This document shows positions 44,112-52,671 of a stretch of 55,176 nt of DNA, piece by piece. The notes under the pieces are model-generated. The model searched no databases and was not told the origin of the DNA. It was given only the letters and a program-made list of their open reading frames with translations. The stretch lies in assembly GCA_001464755.1 (NCBI GenBank), contig LNDR01000408.1, positions 1 through 55,176 on the forward strand, read 5' to 3'. Made by a program: the position numbers and the translations under genes. Every line of letters starts with the position of its first letter. The stretch's first letter is position 1. The DNA comes from Rhizobiales bacterium Ga0077524 (GTDB taxonomy: Bacteria > Pseudomonadota > Alphaproteobacteria > Rhizobiales > Hyphomicrobiaceae).

Positions 44112-44891
44112 TTAGCCCGGAATAAGGCCCCCGTCGACGTTCAGTGTCTGGCCAGTAATGTTGCGCGCGGCGCGCGAGGCGAAAAACACGACCGCATCGG
44201 CGATGTCCTCGGGCTCGTTGGCACGCTTCAAGGGCACCTCGGCCACGGCGCGGCGCTCAACGTCCTCGACCGAGATACCCTCTTTCTGCGCGACGGTTCG
44301 GAACAGGTCCTCGACGATTGCCGTCTTGACGATGCCGGGACAGACCGCGTTGACGTTGATGTTGTGCGGCGCAAGCTGCTGTGCGGCCGTGAAGGTCATG
44401 CTGATCACGGCGCCCTTGGAGGCCGCATAGACCGCATTCGACGTGCCGTGGAACCCTTTGCCGGCGACCGAAGCGATGTTGACGATGCTGCCCGAGCGCC
44501 GCGGGATCATCACTGCAGCCACGCGCTGCAGGCAGAAGAACACGCCTTTGGCGTTGACGCGGTGGATCCGGTCCCAATCCTTCTCCTCGAGATCCATGAT
44601 GTAGGCGCGGCGGGTGACGCCAGCATTGTTGACCAGGATGTCGATATGGCCGAAGGCAGCTACGGCTTCGCGAACCATGCGATCGATGTCCGCGACGTCG
44701 CCCAGGTCGGCCGCCACCGCCAGGCTGCGTCGGCCCTGCGCGGTCACAGCAGCAGCGGTCTCCGCCGCCGTGCCGGGATTGATATCGGCGCACACCACGT
44801 CCGCGCCTTCTCGCGCCAGCGCGATCGCGGTCGCCCGGCCTATCCCCTGCCCCGCCCCGGTGACAATGGCGGTCCTACTCGCGAGTTGCAT
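44112..44891 (-). CDS. SDR family oxidoreductase
   Basis: A 259-residue short-chain dehydrogenase. NAD(P) motif 'TGAGQGIGRATA' (11-22), 'NNAGV', catalytic Ser in 'NIASVAGKG' and Tyr-x3-Lys in 'YAASKGAV', ending 'GQTLNVDGGLIPG'. The Asp in 'VVCADINPG' favours NAD(H). The sequence resembles FabG-like and sugar or hydroxyacyl dehydrogenases; the substrate is not readable. It follows the ferredoxin gene by a terminator, so it is probably a separate unit from it. Confidence 0.92.
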   Translation of the reverse strand: MQLASRTAIVTGAGQGIGRATAIALAREGADVVCADINPGTAAETAAAVTAQGRRSLAVAADLGDVADIDRMVREAVAAFGHIDILVNNAGVTRRAYIMDLEEKDWDRIHRVNAKGVFFCLQRVAAVMIPRRSGSIVNIASVAGKGFHGTSNAVYAASKGAVISMTFTAAQQLAPHNINVNAVCPGIVKTAIVEDLFRTVAQKEGISVEDVERRAVAEVPLKRANEPEDIADAVVFFASRAARNITGQTLNVDGGLIPG

Positions 44892-44956
44892 TGGCGCTCT
44901 CCCTGTCGGCTTCTCAGCCGAGCATGGGACAGCGAACCTGCATCGACAAGAGCCCC

Positions 44957-44994
44957 AAAAGGGAACGCGGTCGGCGACCGCGCCCCATTCCCTT
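44957..44994 (-). terminator. Terminator after the ferredoxin gene
   Basis: On the minus strand a 7-bp stem CGCGGTC/GACCGCG with loop GCC (44966-44982) is flanked by AAGGGAA and TTCCCTT, and a TTTT run follows. It begins at the ferredoxin stop codon. Confidence 0.7.
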
Positions 44995-45314
44995 CAGAAC
45001 TGCTTGGCGGGCACGCGCAAAATCAAACCCTCGAGGGCGTCCGACACCTTGATCTGACAGGACAGCCGGCTTTCGTCGCGCACATCGAAGGCGAAATCGA
45101 GCATATCCGCCTCCATCTCGTTGGCTTTGCCGACCTTTTGCATCCAGGCTGGGTCCACATAGACGTGGCACGTGGCGCACGCGCACGCCCCGCCGCACTC
45201 GGCCTCGATACCGGGCACGAGAGCCTTCTTCGCAGCCTCCATCACCGTCAGGCCCTTGTCGGCCTGGACGACCTGCTGCTTGCCGTCAGGTTGGATGAAC
45301 GTGATCTTTGCCAT
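44994..45314 (-). CDS. [2Fe-2S] ferredoxin, adrenodoxin type
   Basis: A 106-residue plant/adrenodoxin-type ferredoxin. Cluster ligands are Cys40, Cys46, Cys49 and Cys86 (C-x5-C-x2-C-x36-C), with an extra Cys44. '[20 protein letters not shown]' is the typical second half of this group, which supplies electrons to P450s, Rieske oxygenases or Fe-S assembly. No obvious oxygenase adjoins; the NADP reductase 5 kb upstream is a candidate electron source. It has its own terminator. Confidence 0.94.
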   Translation of the reverse strand: MAKITFIQPDGKQQVVQADKGLTVMEAAKKALVPGIEAECGGACACATCHVYVDPAWMQKVGKANEMEADMLDFAFDVRDESRLSCQIKVSDALEGLILRVPAKQF

Positions 45315-45517
45315 GTGTCGAAGGCGACCTTTCCGGCGTCAGGGCTTCACGCGAGAGCCCGTCTCACTCCGGGCAACACATTGGCCGCCCATGCGCCGAA
45401 GGGCCAGCCGCGACGACAGCATTTAGCTCCCGGTGGCGCCATTTTCAAGCGATCCCGCCTTGGCGAGCGGCCGGGGCCGACGTAGGCGGCACGTCATCTG
45501 TCGTCGCCTACGACGCG

Positions 45518-45904
45518 TCAGGCTTGCTTGCCCAGCGAGGCGATGTATATGCGCGCTTCGTCGAGCGCCTCCGCCAGCGAAGCGAGAGCTCGGGCGCGAG
45601 CGCCTGGGTCTGGTGAAGTGCGCAGTGCCTCCGCCTGCTCCGCGCGGTCACCGACAAGCATCGCACCAACGGCCCGGGCCGAGCCTTTGAGTGTGTGCGC
45701 GGCGTCCCGCCAGGCTTTCTCCGTCGTCGCCGTTCGCAGTTGCTCGAGGGTGTCAGGCGCCTGATCCGCGAAGAGATTCAGCACCTCCAGCTCAAGCGCC
45801 TTGTTGCCAAACGTGTAGCGGGCAAGATGCGCATGATCCACCGGCGACCGAGCTCGCTCGATGGCCGGCGCTTCGAATGCCACCGCTTCCGCAATCGCAC
45901 CCAT
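45518..45904 (-). CDS. Hpt (histidine phosphotransfer) domain protein
   Basis: A 128-residue four-helix phosphotransfer protein with the phospho-acceptor His in 'AAHTLKGSARAVGA', preceded by 'LARYTFGNKALELEVLNLFADQAP', in parts, of the Hpt family. It would relay phosphate between response-regulator receiver domains. AAGAGGA precedes the ATG. No kinase or receiver adjoins. It diverges from the gene for the 991-residue coiled-coil membrane protein. Confidence 0.88.
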   Translation of the reverse strand: MGAIAEAVAFEAPAIERARSPVDHAHLARYTFGNKALELEVLNLFADQAPDTLEQLRTATTEKAWRDAAHTLKGSARAVGAMLVGDRAEQAEALRTSPDPGARARALASLAEALDEARIYIASLGKQA

Positions 45905-46231
45905 GACTCGATCCTCTTCCCGCGACGGCTGTCGATGACAACCAGCCCACCTCGCGTGAAGGTTCGCATAGAAGGGGATAAGTCCGCTTAAAGCCGTCGG
46001 ATCAATTCACGGCGCAGGAAAGAGCCCATATTAACCATCCTACATCGTGGATGCTCATCTTCCTTTCGCCACAAAAAGCATCGTACAAGCATTTGGGAGA
46101 AGACCGGCCGACGATGGGGACACGGGGGCAGGCTGGAGCCGTGCGAGCCTTTCGGGGCATGCGCAGGAGCCGTCTGCAAAGTCCTGCCGGGGAATGGGGC
46201 GGCGCGAAAGCGTCGGCGGGGGTGAGCGGTC
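45905..46231. other. Divergent intergenic region without a gene
   Basis: About 330 bases between the Hpt gene and the hendecad-repeat protein. The middle (46020-46100) is AT-richer than its surroundings and probably holds promoters for both. The only recognised element is a TTAACCAT sequence; no RNA gene or stable terminator hairpin was seen. Confidence 0.5.
46031..46038 (+). promoter_or_regulatory. CtrA-type 8-mer (TTAACCAT)
   Basis: TTAACCAT in the divergent promoter region between the Hpt gene and the coiled-coil membrane protein gene. Known as a CtrA half-site in alphaproteobacteria. It is a plausible cell-cycle input, but a match of eight bases alone is weak evidence. Confidence 0.3.
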
Positions 46232-49207
46232 ATGCCGCAAGAGACGTCGAAACGCACGGATTCCGCCGAGGGCACACCCGCTGCCCCGGGCGAAGCCGCA
46301 GCGTCGGCTGCTCCGTCGGCTCCTCCGAAGCCACCCAAGGCCGACGCCGTGCCACCGCCTCTACCGGGCGCTGCGGCTAAGCGCCCCGACGCGTCTCCGC
46401 CGCCAACAAGGGCTGCCGCTGCGCCCGTCGGGCGGAAATCCGACAACAATCTGCCAACACCAGCCTCTGGAGCAGCCCCGGAAGTTGGCCCAGCTGGCCA
46501 GAGCAATCCCGTACCACCGCCGGCACCTGCCTCCGCGGCCCAGCCGGCGGCCGGCCTTTCCGCGGACCCGAACCCCGAGACCAGCAGCCGGCGCACCGCT
46601 AAACGCCGCTCGGCCGGGCAGCCCCGTGCCCAGGTCGCCGCCAACGACGACCTGCCTTCGATCGGCGGACTGATCTTCGCGCTGCACGAGAAGCCCTCCA
46701 AACGGCCAATGCACGTTGCCGCGATTGCGAGCGCCGCTTGGGGATTCGTCAGCCTGATCCTGGGATGGGCCATGCTGGCGCCGGAACTGCAGCGCGCGCC
46801 GACGCTCCTCGAGATGTTGACGCGGCCGACAGCCATCACGCTCGCCGCGACCATCATTCTACCGATTGCGATGTTCTGGTTCATAGCGCTGCTGGTTTGG
46901 CGGGCACATGAGCTGCGCTTGATGTCCTCCGCGATGACCGAGGTGGCAATCCGTCTTGCCGAGCCCGATCGGATGGCCGAGCAGCAGATCGCCTCGGTCG
47001 GGCAGGCCGTGCGCCGGCAAGTCAATCACATGAACGAGGCCGTTTCGCGCGCCCTCGGACGGGCCGGTGAGCTCGAAGCCCTGGTCCACAACGAGGTGGC
47101 CAGCCTCGAACGCTCTTATACGCAGAACGAGAATCGCATTCGCGGTCTGCTCGAGGACCTTGCCGGCGAGCGAAATGCGCTGCTGAACACCAGCGAACGC
47201 GTCAGCTACTCGCTGAAGGAGCTGGGCGGTGACATCCCGGCACTGGTCGACAAGCTGTCCGAGCAGCAGGTCAAGCTGGCACGGTTCATCGAGCAGGCGG
47301 GGCAGAATCTGGTCTCGCTGGAGCAATCCCTCTCGACCAACGCCACGCACCTCGCGACTGCCGTCGGCACTCGAACCCAGGAATTGCATGGCGTTCTGGC
47401 AGGCGGCACCGCCGAGATCAGGGGGTTGCTGGAGTCACGCACCGGTGAGATCGCAGCCGCGCTGCAGAGCGGCAAGGCCGAGCTAGAAAGCACGCTCGTC
47501 TCGCACAGCGAGGAGATGCAGGCGACCTTCGACGGATTTGCCGGCGGCCTCGACTCGGCCCTCGGACAACGGACGACACAGCTCAAGGGCATGCTCGACG
47601 AGACAGCTCACGCGATCGAGGGCACGCTGACGGCCCGCACCGAGGGGCTGCAGACGGTACTCGAGGAGTACACGCGCGCGCTGGACGCCACGATGGAGGC
47701 GCGCCAGCACGGCCTCGATCAGCAATTGCTCCAGCGCACAAAGGCCCTCGACGACGCCTTCTCCGAACGGATCAAGTTGTTCGACGATTCGATCCTGCGC
47801 TCGACCATTGCGATCGACAGCACGGTCGCCGACAAGGCACGCGCGCTCTCCACAGCGCTCGAGACGCACGCCCAGGAGATCGCACAAGTGCTCGGCCACC
47901 AGGCCGGACAGCTCGATGAGCAGATCATGCATGGCGTTCACGCCGTGCGCCGGGCCAGCGAGAACGTTACGCGCCAGTCCGTTCAGGCGATCGAGGGCCT
48001 CGCCGGTCAGGCCGAGCTGCTGCGCAACCTGTCGGACAATCTCGTCAGCCAGATCTCGAGCGTCACCAACCGCTTCGATCAACAAGGCCAGACCATCATG
48101 CGGGCGGCCGGCGCACTCGAATCGGCCAATCAGCGCATCGACCAGAGCCTGCAGCACCGTCAGGCCGACCTGGGCCGCACGCTCGAGCAGATCGCCACGA
48201 AGGCCGAGGATATCGACAAGGTCATGCGCGGCTATCCGGCCACCCTCGAAGGCACGCTGAGCACGTTCGAGACCCGTGCGCATTCGGCCGGCGAGCAGCT
48301 TGCGCGCGGTGTCGAAGAGCAATCGCGACGTGCCATGACCGAGATGGAGCGGCTACGCACCGCAACCGGCGGCGAGACGGATCGCGCCGTTGCCGATCTC
48401 CGCGAGAAATTTCAGTCGATCTCGCGCGAGGTAAGCCAGGAAATCGGCTCGATGCAGAACCGGTTCACGTCGGGCTACGACGACATCCGGCAGCGCGCCA
48501 AGCGTACTCTGGCCGAGCTTGATCAGGAGCAGAGCCGGCTGAAAGCCGAGCTCGATCGCCTCCCAGAGGCGACGCGCGCTTCGGCCGAGACGATGCGACA
48601 CTCCCTGCAGGAGCAGCTGAAAGCGCTGGAGCAACTGTCGACCCTGTCGCGGCGCGAGGCTCAACGCGCGGATGTCACGCAACCGACAGCACACCCCACG
48701 GCGCATCAGCCGGGTGCCGGGCGAGCAATCTCATCCGTTACCCAGACGCTTGCCAACGAGCTTGCCGCGCGGGGCCACAAGCCACCCGCGGCGCTCCCGC
48801 CGGGTGCCGACGCAGGCCGCGAAGGCTGGAAGCTCGGCGACCTGCTCGCGCGGGCGTCGCAGGACGACGGCGCGGTGGGCGAACTCAATCTCGCGGGCTA
48901 TGCACGTGCCCTCGACCAGACCACCGCATCAGCAATCTGGTCCCGCTTCCGCGCCGGCCAGCGCGGCGTGATGGTACGCAGCATATACTCGGTCGAGGGC
49001 CGCGGTCTCTTCGACGACGTCCAGCAACGCCTCGCATCCGACGCCGGCTTTCGGAAACTCATCGAGCGCTACCAGCACGATTTCCAGCGTATCCTACGTG
49101 ATGCCGAGCAGCGCGATCCGAGTGGACGGTTGGCGCAAAGCCATGTCATCTCCGATCCGGGGCGTGCATTTCTGTTTCTGGCGCACGCGAGCGGCCAGCT
49201 CGTCTGA
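46232..49207 (+). CDS. Large membrane-anchored helical protein with hendecad repeats
   Basis: A 991-residue protein. Residues 1-140 are Pro/Ala-rich and disordered. Two membrane helices follow at about 161-183 and 200-223. A long helical region runs from 225 to about 820. Within it, residues 357-565 are 19 consecutive 11-residue units with no insertion, pattern x-x-x-Thr-x-x-Leu-x-x-x-Leu. Examples are 'ESRTGEIAAAL', 'GQRTTQLKGML' and 'TARTEGLQTVL'. The C-terminus (about 850-991) is a compact domain ('GWKLGDLLARAS', 'IWSRFRAGQRGVM') without a recognised family. The layout resembles polar scaffold proteins such as Caulobacter TipN, but only in architecture. Apolipoprotein-like repeats also give such periodicity. 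Probable envelope or cell-pole scaffold; unproven. Confidence 0.85.
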   Translation: MPQETSKRTDSAEGTPAAPGEAAASAAPSAPPKPPKADAVPPPLPGAAAKRPDASPPPTRAAAAPVGRKSDNNLPTPASGAAPEVGPAGQSNPVPPPAPASAAQPAAGLSADPNPETSSRRTAKRRSAGQPRAQVAANDDLPSIGGLIFALHEKPSKRPMHVAAIASAAWGFVSLILGWAMLAPELQRAPTLLEMLTRPTAITLAATIILPIAMFWFIALLVWRAHELRLMSSAMTEVAIRLAEPDRMAEQQIASVGQAVRRQVNHMNEAVSRALGRAGELEALVHNEVASLERSYTQNENRIRGLLEDLAGERNALLNTSERVSYSLKELGGDIPALVDKLSEQQVKLARFIEQAGQNLVSLEQSLSTNATHLATAVGTRTQELHGVLAGGTAEIRGLLESRTGEIAAALQSGKAELESTLVSHSEEMQATFDGFAGGLDSALGQRTTQLKGMLDETAHAIEGTLTARTEGLQTVLEEYTRALDATMEARQHGLDQQLLQRTKALDDAFSERIKLFDDSILRSTIAIDSTVADKARALSTALETHAQEIAQVLGHQAGQLDEQIMHGVHAVRRASENVTRQSVQAIEGLAGQAELLRNLSDNLVSQISSVTNRFDQQGQTIMRAAGALESANQRIDQSLQHRQADLGRTLEQIATKAEDIDKVMRGYPATLEGTLSTFETRAHSAGEQLARGVEEQSRRAMTEMERLRTATGGETDRAVADLREKFQSISREVSQEIGSMQNRFTSGYDDIRQRAKRTLAELDQEQSRLKAELDRLPEATRASAETMRHSLQEQLKALEQLSTLSRREAQRADVTQPTAHPTAHQPGAGRAISSVTQTLANELAARGHKPPAALPPGADAGREGWKLGDLLARASQDDGAVGELNLAGYARALDQTTASAIWSRFRAGQRGVMVRSIYSVEGRGLFDDVQQRLASDAGFRKLIERYQHDFQRILRDAEQRDPSGRLAQSHVISDPGRAFLFLAHASGQLV
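47300..47926 (+). repeat. Tandem 33-base (11-residue) coding repeat, 19 units
   Basis: Each unit encodes 11 residues, with Thr or a small residue at position 4, Leu/Ile at 7 and Leu/Val/Phe/Met at 11. Seventeen units at residues 379-565 are easy to see, and two more precede them. The units differ in sequence, so the repeat is old and kept by selection on the protein. Confidence 0.8.
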
Positions 49208-49294
49208 CAGTCAAGTCGTCTGACAGCATGTCTGGCCGGACGGCAGCGTTCGCCTTTGCCGCAGAGCCCGAAACATCCCCGCCTGAGGCTTCCG

Positions 49295-50281
49295 ATGTCG
49301 CCAGTTCTCGTGGATGTCGCGATCGAGACGTTCCCCGTGGCGGGCGCGTTCACGATCTCGCGCGGCTCGCGCAGCGAGGCCATCGTCGTCGTCGCCACGG
49401 TCGAGATCGACGGCGCGCGGGGTCGGGGCGAATGCGTGCCCTACGCCCGCTATGGCGAGACGGTCGATGGCGTGGTCGGCGCGATCCGGCGCTTTGCGGC
49501 AACGGGTCCGCTAGAGCGCTCACGCCTTATGAATGAGTTGCCAGCGGGTGCAGCCCGCAATGCGCTCGACTGCGCTCTCGTTGATGCCGAGGCCAAGCGC
49601 GCGGGCCTGTCTGCCGCCGCGCTGCTTGGTGTGCCGGCAGTTCTCGAGCCCCGTCTCACCTGCTACACGCTGAGCCTCGCAACACCGGGCGAGATGGCAG
49701 CCGCCGCGACGACCGCCGTCGATATGCCGTTGCTGAAATTGAAACTGGGCGGTGGCCCCTTGGATGCGGAGCGCCTCGCAGCCGTTCGTGCCGCACGACC
49801 GGATGCCCGTCTCGTCGCCGATGCCAACGAGGCCTGGCGCGAGGCCGACCTCATTCCACTACTCGCCGCCGCCCGCGAGGCCGGACTGGAGCTGATCGAG
49901 CAGCCACTCCCGGCGGGCAAGGATCAGGCGCTCGCCCACGTCGCACGGCTGGTGCCGATCTGCGCCGATGAAAGCGTGCACACCAGCAGCGATATCGCAA
50001 GCCTCGCGGATCGCTACGATGCCGTGAACATCAAACTCGACAAAGCCGGCGGGCTCGCCGAGGCGCTGGCGATCTCTCGCGCGGCACAGCACTCCGGGCT
50101 CCGTATCATGGTCGGCTGCATGCTCGCGACATCGCTTGCCATGGCACCCGCTTGGCTGCTCGCCGGCACCGCCGACTGGCTCGACCTCGATGGACCTCTC
50201 CTGCTCGCGCGCGACCGCTCGCCAGCGATCACCTACTCCAACGGCATGATGCATCCACCGCCTGTCGCGTTGTGGGGCTGA
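49295..50281 (+). CDS. Dipeptide epimerase (L-Ala-D/L-Glu epimerase-like)
   Basis: Enolase-superfamily enzyme of 328 residues, of the muconate lactonising group. It has the Lys-x-Lys base 'LLKLKLGG', metal ligands in 'VADANEAW', 'LIEQPLPAG' and 'ICADESVH', and the opposite Lys in 'NIKLDKAGG'. These are the features of L-Ala-D/L-Glu epimerases, used in peptidoglycan peptide recycling. 'GECVPYARYGET' is the substrate-loop pattern. TGAGG precedes the ATG at 49295. It shares the recycling theme with anmK elsewhere in the window. Other dipeptide substrates are possible. Confidence 0.9.
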   Translation: MSPVLVDVAIETFPVAGAFTISRGSRSEAIVVVATVEIDGARGRGECVPYARYGETVDGVVGAIRRFAATGPLERSRLMNELPAGAARNALDCALVDAEAKRAGLSAAALLGVPAVLEPRLTCYTLSLATPGEMAAAATTAVDMPLLKLKLGGGPLDAERLAAVRAARPDARLVADANEAWREADLIPLLAAAREAGLELIEQPLPAGKDQALAHVARLVPICADESVHTSSDIASLADRYDAVNIKLDKAGGLAEALAISRAAQHSGLRIMVGCMLATSLAMAPAWLLAGTADWLDLDGPLLLARDRSPAITYSNGMMHPPPVALWG

Positions 50282-50312
50282 TCGGCACCCGAGCCAATCG
50301 GGCGTCCACACC

Positions 50313-51560
50313 TCAGTTCTGCCTCGATACGCCGCGCAGAAGCGCCAGCGTCGCAGCGCCACCGGCGAGGCAAAGTACCGCCATCGGCATGTAGGCCTGA
50401 CCGCCCAGCGCGGCGTAGAGCGGGCCCGCCGCCAAGGTCGCGAGCCCCATGCCGATGCCCGCCGTGACGCTGGCGTAAAGCGCCTGAGCTGTCGCGGCCT
50501 CCGAGGGCGGGACATGGGCGCTGATGAAATGCAGCGCACCCAGGTGGGCCGCGCCGAACGTCAGCCCGTGCAACGCCTGCAACGGCAGCAAAAGGCCAAG
50601 CGATGGATCGAACGCCATCGCCGCCCAGCGGATGACACCCGCGCCGGCGCCCGCAACGAGCAGACCGACGGCCCCAAGTCGGGCAGCGATCGATCTCGAG
50701 AACGCGAAGAGGCCGATCTCGGTAACGACGCCAACCGCCCACAATGTCGCGCACCACGTCGCGGAGAGGCCCTGCCGCTGCCATTCGATAACGCCAAACG
50801 TATAGAAGACCGCGTGCGAGGATTGTACCGCCCCGGCAGCCAACAGGAACAGCAGGAAACGCGGCGCCAACGCCGACTTGCCGATCGCCGCAATGGTGGC
50901 ACTTCGGCCCGACGAGGAGGTGGCTTCGGGGTCCGGCGGTAACAACAGCGCGACGGAAAACGTGACGGCACTGCCGACGACCAGCAGCGCTAGCACGGAG
51001 CCGGGTCCATACGCCGTGATCGCGGCTCCGGCAGCAAAGCCGACAGCGACGAAACTGACCGAGCCCCAAAGCCGCATGCGCCCATAATCGAGCCCCCCGC
51101 GCCGGACACCGCTCATCGCGAGGGTCTCGGCGAGCGGCATCAGGCCCATCGCAGCAAGCGCGCCAAGCAGTGTCACCGCGAGGATCGCCCAGAACCCGTC
51201 GGCGATGCCCAACAGGGCGGCCCCGACCAGTGCCAACGCCGCGAGGAGAATGGTAGCCTGCCGGCGATTGCCCCATCGGTCGGCAGCCATGGCGATGGCC
51301 GGGCCCGCGAAGATGCGCAGAAAAAGTGGCGCGGCCGCCACGAACGCAATCTCGGACGTGGAAAGCCCGCGCCACTGCAGCCACACCGGCAAGTAAGGGA
51401 GTTTTGTTCCCGCCACCATGAACAGGGCCGTGAAGAACAATGCGAGGCGCGCCGCGAACCACGGCGCTAATCCGGCCGTCGCTGTCCCGCTCGAGTGCTC
51501 AGCGGAGCGGCCATCGCCGGGCGGCGTGCCACCGGCCCCACCGCCTCGATCCTCGCGCAT
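50313..51560 (-). CDS. MFS transporter, HcaT/MFS_1-like
   Basis: A 415-residue twelve-helix transporter. 'PYLPVWLQWRGLSTSEIAFV' with 'AMAADRWGNRRQ' in loop 2-3 and 'GRMRLWGSVSFVAVGFAAGA' resemble the phenylpropionate permease HcaT / nucleoside-type MFS_1-like group. The N-terminal 30 residues are Gly-rich and polar. It begins three bases after the stop of the threonine-dehydratase-like gene, so the two are co-transcribed and the transporter may carry the enzyme's substrate or product. Substrate unknown. Confidence 0.9.
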   Translation of the reverse strand: MREDRGGGAGGTPPGDGRSAEHSSGTATAGLAPWFAARLALFFTALFMVAGTKLPYLPVWLQWRGLSTSEIAFVAAAPLFLRIFAGPAIAMAADRWGNRRQATILLAALALVGAALLGIADGFWAILAVTLLGALAAMGLMPLAETLAMSGVRRGGLDYGRMRLWGSVSFVAVGFAAGAAITAYGPGSVLALLVVGSAVTFSVALLLPPDPEATSSSGRSATIAAIGKSALAPRFLLFLLAAGAVQSSHAVFYTFGVIEWQRQGLSATWCATLWAVGVVTEIGLFAFSRSIAARLGAVGLLVAGAGAGVIRWAAMAFDPSLGLLLPLQALHGLTFGAAHLGALHFISAHVPPSEAATAQALYASVTAGIGMGLATLAAGPLYAALGGQAYMPMAVLCLAGGAATLALLRGVSRQN

Positions 51561-51563
51561 GGA

Positions 51564-52547
51564 TCAGGCCGCGCCGAGGATAGCCGAGAGCATCCCCCCG
51601 TCGATATTGCCGCCGGAAATCACGGCGACGGTCGTCCGGCCCTTCGTCGGGTAGCGTCTGGCGAGCACGGCGGCGAGCGCCACGGCGCCGCCTGGCTCGA
51701 CGACCAGCTTGAGATCGGCGAACGCAAAGCGAATGGCGTCCCGCACCTCATCGTCGCTGACGACGAGACCACCCGCAAGCACCTGCTGCCCGACAGCAAA
51801 CGTCGTCTCTCCCGGCGTCTCCGCGAGCAAGGCATCGCAGATCGAGCCGGACAGCCGGGCGTTACGCTCGCGCCGGCCGGAACGCAGCGAGCGCGCCATA
51901 TCGTCGAAGCCCTCTGGCTCGACGGTCAGTATTTCCGTCGTCGGCAGGCTTGCCTTTACCGCCGTGGCGATGCCCCCCGCCAATCCGCCACCGGAGCATG
52001 CGACGAGAACGGCATCGGGTGCCACCCCAACGGCAGCCGCCTGGCTGACGATCTCGAGACCGACGGTGCCCTGGCCCGCCATCACCTGCCAATCGTCGAA
52101 GGGATGGACCATAGCCGCGCGCCGTTCGCCGCAAAGCCGCGCCGCGATCGCCTCGCGATCCTCCTTGACCCGGTCATAGGCGATCACCTCGCCGCCGAAC
52201 GCCTTGGTGCGCGCCACCTTCATCGCGGGCGCATCGGCCGGCATCACGATGGCCGACTTGATCCCGAGCAGCGTCGCCGCCGCCGCTACGCCCTGCGCGT
52301 GATTGCCCGACGAGCAAGCAACGACGCCGCCCGGAAATGCCGCGCGGTCGACTTGCGAGATCTTGTTGTAGGCACCGCGAAATTTGAAGGCACCGACCCG
52401 CTGCAGGTTCTCGCACTTGAGCAGCACGCGACCGCCCGCCCGCTCGTTCAACGCGGGATGCTCGAGCAGCGGCGTAGCGACGAGATGCGGTCGCAGTCGC
52501 TCATGGGCCTCACGAATGTCGTCGATGGTGGGCAGGCGCAGTGACAT
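51564..52547 (-). CDS. Threonine/serine dehydratase-like PLP enzyme
   Basis: A 327-residue fold-type II PLP enzyme without an ACT regulatory domain, like catabolic threonine dehydratases, serine racemases or hydroxyaspartate dehydratases. The PLP Lys is in 'VGAFKFRGAYN', 'SSGNHAQGVAAAA' is the Asn loop, and 'ACSGGGLAGG' binds phosphate. GAGGAA precedes the ATG at 52547; an earlier ATG at 52571 is not supported. It leads an operon with an MFS transporter. Confidence 0.9.
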   Translation of the reverse strand: MSLRLPTIDDIREAHERLRPHLVATPLLEHPALNERAGGRVLLKCENLQRVGAFKFRGAYNKISQVDRAAFPGGVVACSSGNHAQGVAAAATLLGIKSAIVMPADAPAMKVARTKAFGGEVIAYDRVKEDREAIAARLCGERRAAMVHPFDDWQVMAGQGTVGLEIVSQAAAVGVAPDAVLVACSGGGLAGGIATAVKASLPTTEILTVEPEGFDDMARSLRSGRRERNARLSGSICDALLAETPGETTFAVGQQVLAGGLVVSDDEVRDAIRFAFADLKLVVEPGGAVALAAVLARRYPTKGRTTVAVISGGNIDGGMLSAILGAA

Positions 52548-52671
52548 CGGTCGGGTTCCTCGGGAACGCATTCGCAGACACCTCGTGCCCCGACCCGAGC
52601 GATTACGTCAAGCCGGCCGAGCGCGCGCCCCACTCGATTTCTCAGGCAGCGACACGTCGAGCCGATTGGCC

